Source: Nannochloropsis salina CCMP1776 (Eukaryota > Sar > Eustigmatophyceae > Eustigmatales > Monodopsidaceae). Taken from it: a stretch of DNA of 64,000 nucleotides. The stretch spans positions 752,884-816,883 of the forward strand of contig SDOX01000002.1 in NCBI GenBank assembly GCA_004565275.1, in the 5' to 3' direction. The notes below the pieces were generated by a model. That model ran no database searches. It had not been told where the DNA came from and was given only the letters and a program-made list of their open reading frames with translations. The stretch's first letter is position 1; every line of letters starts with the position of its first letter. A program made the translations under genes and the position numbers. Positions 56,593 through 64,000 of the stretch are shown here, piece after piece.

Positions 56593-57280
56593 CGTAGATG
56601 AAGGGCGGGCACTGGTGATACTTCTGTCCCTTTCTGTGCGGATGAGAGGCTTGCTGAGTGAAGCAATCGAAAAAACGCAAAAATGTAGTTGTAGATGGCG
56701 TCCATTCGAACGACAAAGTACGCGAAAGCGAAGGTTTCCACCCCCCGACCGTCTGCGACGCCGAGGGGTGGGTGACCTAAGGCCTGCGCAAAGCGAGTCA
56801 AGGGCGTGAGGGAGGCGATAGCGGCGACGCGGGGAGGGAGAAGGGGCGAGACTGACGCGCCCGCGCGGTTCCTTATCACCGGCAGCGGGGCAGTTCTACG
56901 CCGGCGCAAGAATTTCGATGTGGTGCAGTCACGTGATAATTTGCACTGCACGATGCCGGCACCGGCCAGTGCTTTCGCACCACATGTGTGGTGGGGCACG
57001 CCCGACTCGTTTCTATCTTGATTCACAGCGATAGGAGGGACTGGCATGCGTGGCATTCCGCTAAGGTCTCCGTCACGTGCCTGCCCTGCGAAACTAAACC
57101 CACACCGGCTACATCTGTTCCCAAGACGTTTTACATATTGGAATGTACATCTTTTCACAGGAAGGGTCGGTTTGTGGGCAACACACGCCATAATTGACAC
57201 GCCGTGGTATTTCAAACCCCTAGCCCTTCTCGGCGGGGCGCCAAACGCAGAAAGCCGATTCCTCAGCTACTTGTATAAAA
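56593..57280. other. Divergent intergenic region (GATB / CPR)
   Basis: These 688 bp are flanked by two start codons. No gene was found. A TATA-like stretch (TTGTATAAAAATGG, 57271-57284) lies immediately before the CPR start codon. Confidence 0.5.
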
Positions 57281-59716
57281 ATGGTTGAAGACGGCATCAT
57301 CACACCGTGGACTGTATTAGCAGCCCTACTGACAGCCTCCACAGCTGTGGCGCTCCTTGTAACCCGTTTTGTCCGCAAGGCACCGCCTCTGCCGTTAGAC
57401 CCGAAGGAGGGGCCTCGAACGGGGCGAGTGACCAGAAATTCCGTAGAAGCGGGCTCCTTCCCAAACGGCGCCATAGACATATACTTTGGTAGCCAGACGG
57501 GTACAGCAGAGGGGTTTGCCAAGGTTCTCGCGAGGGAGGCTTCGCGTTACGGTAAGCGTGACTTCGTGGGGGCGACGGGAGGTGTCAAGCGTTGACAGCA
57601 GGGCCACATGGTATTTTCGAGCTCCGCAAAGTTGTCTTGTGACGAAGACAAAGCATGGAATAACAAAGCACACATACAATGCTACCATCCACATCTGTTT
57701 GAGTGTTATGCAGAGGTAAAAATTGCCTTAAATTGGAGCAATTGTTGACTATGAAGGTGTCCCACGGCTAGTGAGGTTTAAGAAGAAAGGGGCCTTTACC
57801 CGCTTTGTCCCAGTACTTGCCCCTCTACAGCCCGATATGCAGGAGACAATTGTACTAGGACTTGATTCAATATTTCACACTGTACCCCAAAGCAAGCGGT
57901 GATCTACGTGATGGCAATTCTCTCACCCTGCTTCACTTGCGTGTCCTCTTTATCAGGCTTTGAAGGTCGCGTGGTGGATTTGGAAACATTCGAGCCTGAA
58001 AAATTACAGGCCACAAGCCTGGCGATATTTCTATTGGCTACGTATGGGGAGGGGGATCCCACAGACAACGCGATGGCATTTTCCAAGTGGCTGCGAAACG
58101 AGGATGACGAGCTCTCGGAGCAGGCCGTGGGGGGTTTGAAGTACGCCGTCTTTGGCCTCGGAAGTACTCAGTACGAGCACTACAACAAGATGGGTAAAGT
58201 AGCACACCAGCGGTTGCAAGACCTGGGGGCCCGCCCTGTGGTCGACTTGGGCCTGGGCGACGAGCTGACGGTGGAGGAAGATTTCGAGAGATGGAGCGAG
58301 GGCCTCTGGTCCGAGTTCACACAGGCGGCTATCGAAATGGGCCGTTCCGATACGGTTGCCATTGTAGAGCCGGCTGAGGTCCCAGCGCAAGGGGAGCAGC
58401 TAGACTTCACCCTGAAGCTGCTGCCGACGAAGGGGCTTCTGGGTCGAAGCACCGGGAAAGAGAAGGTCGGGCCCAGCGCGAGCAACGGTGCGGGGGTGGT
58501 GAAGCTGGACGAGAGCAAGATCCAGGCGTCGACAAAATTCTACTTCCACAACCATGAGGTGGCGGTGTTGGCCAACCGAGAGCTCCGCTCGCCCAGGGAC
58601 GGTGGCTCCACGCGACACGTGGAGCTGGACCTGGCAGGCTCGGGCCTCACGTACTCAACGGCCGACAACCTCGCTGTCCTGCCCGAGAACCCGGCCGCGG
58701 TTGTGGAGGCAGTGGCCGGCGGCCAAGGGTACGACCTGGACGCTCTCTTCGACATGGTGTGCGACAAGGCCAAGTTTCCAACGCCGTGCACGGTCCGTGA
58801 CGCCCTGACGCTCTACCTCGACCTGTGCGGCCTCCCGCGCCGCACCACCTTGGGTCAACTGGCGGCGTTTGCCCTCTCAGCCAAAGAAGCCGAGCGAATA
58901 AAATTTTTAGCTTCGAAACAGGGCCGCGAAGAGTACAATCGTTTTGTCGTCCAGGAGGGTCGCTCTCTGGCTGAACTCATCACGGAAAGCTTCCCTTCGG
59001 TCCGCTTGCCTCTGCAGCACTTGATCAACCTGGCGCCGCACCTACAGCCCCGCTACTACACCATCTCGTCCTCCTCCTCCGTCTACCCATCCCAGGTGCA
59101 CGCCACCGTCGCGGTCACCAAAGACGAGTCCCGACCAGGCCGCGTGCATTGGGGGGTCTGCTCGAGCTACTTGGCCGCCCCCTCCACCCAGCGCGTGCGA
59201 ATTTTCATACGACCTTCCAGCTTCCGCCTCCCCATCGATAGTGCCACACCAATCATCCTCATAGGTCCTGGCACGGGGATAGCTCCCATGCGCGCCTTGC
59301 TCCAAGAACGACGCTATCAACGTCAGGTGGCGGACAAGGAGGTGGGCGAGACCCTCCTTTACTTCGGCTGCCGGCGACGGGATACGGACTTTCTGTACGA
59401 GGAGGAAATGGCGAGCTTCAAGGAAGACGGGACTCTGACAGACTTGCAATTAGCTTTCAGCAGGGAGAAGAAGGAGAAGGTGTACGTGCAGCATCTCCTT
59501 GTTCAAAGCGCGAATGCAAGCAAGCTCTGGGCTTTGATGTCGAAGAAGTCAGGCCACATATACGTGTGCGGTGGCACGAGCATGGGTTTGGACGTACACA
59601 AAGCCATCGTTAGCGTCGTGGAGAGGGCGGGGAAGTTGAATGAGACGGCTGCGACTGATTACGTTAAGGAGTTGCAGGCCCAGGGAAGGTATGTGCAGGA
59701 GCTGTGGGCCGCATAA
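57281..59716 (+). CDS. CPR: NADPH-cytochrome P450 reductase
   Basis: Exons 57281-57551 and 57957-59716 join in phase to 676 aa, the normal CPR length. The N-terminal membrane anchor (ITPWTVLAALLTASTAVALL) is followed by the FMN domain: FGSQTGTAEGFAKVLA, LATYGEGDPTDNAMAF and VFGLGSTQYEHYNKMG. The FAD/NADPH part has PRYYTISSSSSVYP, GPGTGIAPMRALLQER, FGCRRRDTDFLYEEEM and YVCGGTSMGLDVHKAI, and ends QELWAA with the aromatic residue that stacks on FAD. It passes electrons from NADPH to ER P450s (sterol and carotenoid oxidation). The 405-nt intron lies inside the FMN domain; the join (ASRYG|FEGRVV) leaves no gap. It is divergent from GatB. Confidence 0.93.
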
Positions 59717-60276
59717 GGTCGACGGTCCATTGACATTCGTCGATCTAGGTCAGAATGATGGGGAAAATTGTCAAAATAATTTAGCGCGAGCTTACGAGCT
59801 GTTTGCATTTGCTCATGGTGTATGTGGGCGAGAGGAACCTGCGTGTTTTCGTGTTCAAGGAGTAGTGTGCGAGCGAATACCCGCGCACGCATGTGTGGCG
59901 AGGAGGAAAAAAAGTGTGTCATGGGTTTCAGTAGACCCCGTAGCACGCAATGAAAAGCAGTAGCAGTAGCAAGACTAGTGGCGGCAAATACGGGTCATCG
60001 GATCCCCAACAGTCGTTTCTCTTTCCTCTCACCCTATGTTCTTCGCCGAACGGTCTTGATTCTTGCGGTAGGAACGATGGAGGGGGAACAAGAGTAAGCG
60101 CAACAGAGTACTGACAAAAATACGAATGGAAGGATCATCTTAAGATGCCTTTGTAGAACATCCAGAAAGATAGCATAAAGAAATACAATCTAAAGAAAAT
60201 ACAAGGTGCTTGAGTCTTGCAAATATACTTGTCATATTCTTTGCCCAGATTTGATGGTAATCGATAATTGGCGTCC
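59717..60276. other. Convergent intergenic region
   Basis: The CPR and RRP12 3' ends face each other over 560 bp. No gene was detected. Confidence 0.5.
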
Positions 60277-63200
60277 TTACCTTCTGCCCCCCTTTCTGGT
60301 AATTTGAACCCCGTTTTTCCGGTTTTGTTCCTCCTTTCTCTGTCTCTTGCTTTTAACAACTGCCCCAAAGCTCTTCGCTGCCTCGCCTCTGCCTTTCTTA
60401 CTGAGCAATGTCTTGGCGTTCAAAGGAATGTATGCATACGGCTCTAGCTGTCCCGGCCGCTTCACGTCTCCGCCTGCCTTTCTACTACTGTAACCCTTGC
60501 CAGGTATTTGGCTTCTCTGTTGCTGTTGTTGCAGCATCTGCTTCCTGCTCTTATTTCGGTTGCCTATCGTCTTCTTTCCATTGAAGCTGTCTCCGATACG
60601 CTGCCTCTTGTTCTGTCCAGGGTTAGCATTCCTAGCCTGCATGTTGACATTCTCGTCGTCGCTTTCTATAGCGTCCTCAGCCATCATTTCTCTGTAATTT
60701 AAACCCGTTGGTGCCGCTGGAGTCTTGCCCTTGCTCTTATCCTGCACCGCCGCGTCGTGGACAAGCAATTTCCCGTCTTCATTGAACTCCAAGATCTCTC
60801 CATCATCGTCTTCGCTATCGTCGTAAACGTATTCCAGATCGCTGTCCGACTCGTTGCGGGTGCGCTTGCGCGACGACGCGACCCTTCCGGCAGACTTACT
60901 TCGGTCTCCGTGGAGCTTGAGATTACGCATCATGGAAGAGTCCAGAAGGTCGACAATACCACCTGACTCCCGAACCATCATGCCTTGCTGGTTGCGTTTC
61001 CGTCTCTCTCGCATCTCAGCCACTTCTCCGCGTCGAAGCTTCCTCCGACTGGAGGACACTGGCTCGGACTCATTCTCATCCATTGCCACGTCGCTGTCAC
61101 CATCCTCCTCGTCGTCCTCTTCCTCGTCCCCCATCAAGTGTTCGAACCGCTTGTCCTTATCCTCATCGTCGTCGCACAGCACGTGACGTCGTCTCGCACG
61201 CCCATCATCGTGTGAAACACCTTCCTCTTCACCCGCCGCGGCTGCAGCACTGGAAGAGATGCGGTCGCCTCGTAAGGCCTGCTTCTGGATGTGGGTTATC
61301 AACCTCCTGTCTGTTTCCGGCGCCAACTCGAGAATGCGTTCGTATCCAAATTTCCGACAGAGTTTTTTCAAAATGATCTTGATCTTCGCCCGAAAGCGCA
61401 CCTTGGAATTGCTGGCAAATAAAGTCTCTAACACCGTGGGCAACAAAGGCTCCAGCCCCTCTGGAGGACACGCTGCCACACATATTCGGACAAAGCTCAC
61501 AACCGCCTTGACTACCTCTTTGACTGGATCTTGGCCAAGTAGCAGCACGGTACTGAGCAAATCAGGAATTGTCGCGCGTAAAGCCGGCCGTTCTCGGCCA
61601 AACTCAAAAATCAAATGGGCCAAAGCCAAAACAGCGGCACTTCGCATGTGGGGTGTCTCGGCTGCCAAGGCCGCGATGACCACTTTAACGAACTCGGAAA
61701 AATCTTCCTCTTCGGATTTGACCAGCGCCATGGCTGTCAACACCTCGTAGGCGGCATCTCTAGCCTTCCCATTCGCGTCTTTGAGGCAGAGCAGCACCTC
61801 CCCCACCAGGCTTGCGAGCATCTCCCACTGCGCTTGGTCGGTTCCGTCCAGCGTCTTCACGATTGATCCTAGCACTCGCAGGCGCATATGTCGAGCGGAA
61901 ACATGGCAAGTCAACAGCGACTCCGTCAACAGAGGGACCAAATCCTCCCGCGTCTCGGCACTACCCAGAAAGCTGCCTCGATGATGGTCACACAGGGCCC
62001 CTAACACACGGTAAGCCCGCTTTTGTAATGCAAGATCGCGATCCAGGCGTACACACGGTCGGACTACCTTGTAAAGTAGCGCAACGCCTGCTTCATCCAA
62101 AGTAGGCACCAGAGCCAGGGCAAGCTCGCACAGAATCACTGCCTTCTGGTTGCTCGGAAGTTGGGTCGCCTTTTGCTTGAAGACTTCCCCCTCGTCGCCA
62201 GTGACCTGCGTCGCAAGAAGCATTCTCTGCACCAGCTTTTTAAATAGACCACTTACGAAAGCCGGAGGCGCTATCAAGGCGTAGGCTGAGATGGTTTCTG
62301 AGAGGGCGGGGATCTTGGCCCGACCCGTGCTGTCGTCAAGAGGACACCCGTCGAGTATGTTGAAGAGAGTCGGCAGAAACTTCTTGGATAGTCTTGACAA
62401 AGCCTCCGAATCTGCGTCCCGGCTCTCACCGGGACGTGATTCTTGTGTGGATTGAAGGAGTACCTGTAATCCTTGGCAGACAGTGAACAGGAGCTCAGGA
62501 TAATTCGGGTCTTGCAGAGCGTTGGCCAAGACTGGTGCGAGGTCTCCAAAATTTTCTGCAACGTCCAAGGGGTGGCTACAAAAAGCGGGGAGCAGTGCCC
62601 ATATTTGTATGACCCGCTGTCTGTGCTTGTTCAGCTGTTTGCCCGAAACGGCTCCAGCTATTACCACGTCATGACTGCGCCTCGCCACCTCTAATAGAGT
62701 GTTCTGAAAGAAGGATAAGTGAACCGGTTGCCGCTTCCCATGAGAAGCCAACAGCGGCAGCAGCCAGGCAGCTCGGCGAGCCGCTGTGCCGGCTGCAGGG
62801 GTAGAATTCGTCTCCTTTGCCCCAGACATGCCCGCCGCACCCTTCTTCCCATCGGGCTCGCTCAGGGGCAGGACGTCCAACACTTTCTCAATACCGAGGC
62901 CGTCAATGGCAGAGCCGACGCAGGCTTCCAAGGCTTTTACAAATTTTGGTGCCGACGTTGCGACTGCATCCCGAAGGAAGGCAAGTTTCCGCAGGAGGGG
63001 ATCCAAGAGCCCGTCCGCGCCTTGCTTGAAATGGATGAACAGGGAGCCAAGGAAAGGCACGCACACGCCCCAGGCCCCTTGATATTTATAGTCGAGAAGC
63101 CTGAGCAGGAAGGTCAGGGCTTCTGCGACGGCCTTGCGGTCTTGCGAGGTCTTCGAAAAGCCATCGTCAGCCATGCTCGCCATGATCAAGCGCATGGACA

Positions 63201-64000
63201 AGCAGGCCGCCTCCTGCACAGACACGGCCCCCGCCTCGCACTGAGAGACCATCGCCTCAATTGCGCGTGGGAAAAGTTGCTGGCGCGCCTGGGCTATTGG
63301 GCCACGGCTGGCCAAGCATTCCATACAAGTGGAAACGAGCTCACAAAATGCTTGAGAAACCTGCTCGTCCTGCGTCCTGGGCGCCGAGGCTAGGACGGCG
63401 AAGGACAACTCCTGAAGGAAAGTGCAGGACAGGGATCCGGGCGGGCCCGCCACCTCCTGCGGCACGATCATGCTACAAGACTCTGACGCCTTCACGTACG
63501 CTCGTAATGTGCGGAGACTTGCTTGGAGAACCAGGGTGTTGTCGAGTTTCTGCAACTTCACCAGTAGCTCCACGAGCGGTTTCGCGGACGCCTCGGGAAC
63601 GAGAGGAAGGGCCTCCGCGAGGAAGCCGAGCAGGTGCAACGTGGGTACGCTGTCGCTGACTGTGCACCCCTCCAGCACGACGGCGGAGAAGTCAGACACC
63701 TGCTTACTGAGCACCCAAAGCTTGCGGCTCGCGTGAAGACGCATCAACTCCAGGATGGCATGCATAGCGGCCTTGCGGATCCGGGGCCGCCTCTCCTTGA
63801 AGCAAGAGAGGAGCTCGAAGAAGGCTTTCAGCAATCCAGGACTGCTCCATGAAGCGCGGGATGTCTCTTGCGCCAGCAGGAGCTTTCCCAGGCAAGCCAC
63901 CAGGTCCCTGATCAATGACGTCATTTCCCGCTCCCGATTGGTCTTGAGTAACAGAATGAGCACGCTTGAGATGGCTTTGAATTTGCCCCGGAGAATGCCC
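60277..64000 (-). CDS. RRP12: RRP12-like ribosome biogenesis protein, 5' part beyond window
   Basis: The frame is open from 60277 to the right edge (about 1240 codons, no intron) and continues beyond it. There is no ATG where the frame meets the edge, so this is the C-terminal part. It is an alpha-helical HEAT-repeat protein; the NUC173-type conserved block is near FLPTLFNILDGCPLDD and MLLATQVTGDEGEVF. It ends with the RRP12 signature (KVRFRAKIKIILKKLCRKFG). The C-terminal ~320 residues are highly charged, Asp/Glu-rich then Lys/Arg-rich (e.g. EEEDDEEDGDSDVAMDENE), with nuclear-localisation-like clusters. RRP12 is needed for export of both ribosomal subunits through the nuclear pore and for 18S rRNA processing. 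The call is by family pattern. Confidence 0.82.
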   Translation of the reverse strand, partial: GILRGKFKAISSVLILLLKTNREREMTSLIRDLVACLGKLLLAQETSRASWSSPGLLKAFFELLSCFKERRPRIRKAAMHAILELMRLHASRKLWVLSKQVSDFSAVVLEGCTVSDSVPTLHLLGFLAEALPLVPEASAKPLVELLVKLQKLDNTLVLQASLRTLRAYVKASESCSMIVPQEVAGPPGSLSCTFLQELSFAVLASAPRTQDEQVSQAFCELVSTCMECLASRGPIAQARQQLFPRAIEAMVSQCEAGAVSVQEAACLSMRLIMASMADDGFSKTSQDRKAVAEALTFLLRLLDYKYQGAWGVCVPFLGSLFIHFKQGADGLLDPLLRKLAFLRDAVATSAPKFVKALEACVGSAIDGLGIEKVLDVLPLSEPDGKKGAAGMSGAKETNSTPAAGTAARRAAWLLPLLASHGKRQPVHLSFFQNTLLEVARRSHDVVIAGAVSGKQLNKHRQRVIQIWALLPAFCSHPLDVAENFGDLAPVLANALQDPNYPELLFTVCQGLQVLLQSTQESRPGESRDADSEALSRLSKKFLPTLFNILDGCPLDDSTGRAKIPALSETISAYALIAPPAFVSGLFKKLVQRMLLATQVTGDEGEVFKQKATQLPSNQKAVILCELALALVPTLDEAGVALLYKVVRPCVRLDRDLALQKRAYRVLGALCDHHRGSFLGSAETREDLVPLLTESLLTCHVSARHMRLRVLGSIVKTLDGTDQAQWEMLASLVGEVLLCLKDANGKARDAAYEVLTAMALVKSEEEDFSEFVKVVIAALAAETPHMRSAAVLALAHLIFEFGRERPALRATIPDLLSTVLLLGQDPVKEVVKAVVSFVRICVAACPPEGLEPLLPTVLETLFASNSKVRFRAKIKIILKKLCRKFGYERILELAPETDRRLITHIQKQALRGDRISSSAAAAAGEEEGVSHDDGRARRRHVLCDDDEDKDKRFEHLMGDEEEDDEEDGDSDVAMDENESEPVSSSRRKLRRGEVAEMRERRKRNQQGMMVRESGGIVDLLDSSMMRNLKLHGDRSKSAGRVASSRKRTRNESDSDLEYVYDDSEDDDGEILEFNEDGKLLVHDAAVQDKSKGKTPAAPTGLNYREMMAEDAIESDDENVNMQARNANPGQNKRQRIGDSFNGKKTIGNRNKSRKQMLQQQQQRSQIPGKGYSSRKAGGDVKRPGQLEPYAYIPLNAKTLLSKKGRGEAAKSFGAVVKSKRQRKEEQNRKNGVQITRKGGRR

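Noticed and set aside
1-64000. tRNA, rRNA, transposon, LTR or virus-like element, or CRISPR array
   Set aside because: No cloverleaf with a GTTCGA-type loop, no transposase, reverse transcriptase, integrase or capsid-like frame, no long terminal repeats and no spaced direct repeats were seen by eye.

Overview
This is nuclear DNA of a eukaryote, most likely a photosynthetic stramenopile (heterokont alga). A compact eustigmatophyte of the Nannochloropsis/Microchloropsis type would fit. Genes are densely packed on both strands and broken by short GT-AG introns, mostly about 90-150 nt. Several products start with a signal peptide whose predicted cleavage site is followed by Phe (for example VEA|F, IEA|F, VKG|F, TNA|F, VQG|F, AQA|F), the bipartite targeting signal of red-algal secondary plastids. 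Chlamydia-type ATP/ADP translocase, SufE-BolA fusion, DUF2854 and GatB support the same reading. The genus is an inference. I saw no tRNA, rRNA, transposon, virus-like element or CRISPR array.

Layout: I support 27 protein genes. 1-19.3 kb: a HAD phosphatase cut by the left edge, a selenoprotein K homologue, an SMPD4-like sphingomyelinase, a double-GNAT protein, a small UBA-like protein, a membrane-anchored Hsp70-like ATPase, tRNA-splicing endonuclease subunit Sen2, a MinD ATPase that looks mitochondrial, a ParB/sulfiredoxin-like protein and a RhoGAP. 19.6-29.5 kb looks AT-richer: the tRNA ribose methylase Trm3/TARBP1, a polyQ coiled-coil protein and a PX-domain/papain-like hydrolase fusion. 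30-37 kb: four adjacent genes that all appear plastid-directed (a mitochondrial-carrier-family protein, an unknown protein, SufE-BolA and DUF2854). 37.8-49 kb: a CRT-like transporter, an unknown protein, a TOM1/THH1-like 7-TM protein, a complex I ESSS-like subunit and calpain-7. 49.8-64 kb: plastid ATP/ADP translocase, the SNARE Ykt6, GatB, cytochrome P450 reductase, and RRP12 cut by the right edge.

There are no operons. Neighbours are often head-to-head with only about 230-690 bp between start codons. Functional themes are tRNA and ribosome biogenesis (Sen2, Trm3, RRP12, GatB), plastid supply and Fe-S metabolism, and endomembrane traffic and lipids (SMPD4, PX protein, Ykt6, CPR, RhoGAP, calpain-7). 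Splice sites were read by eye. I accepted them where donor and acceptor are GT/AG, the phase carries through, and the join restores a family motif. All exon ends are predictions.
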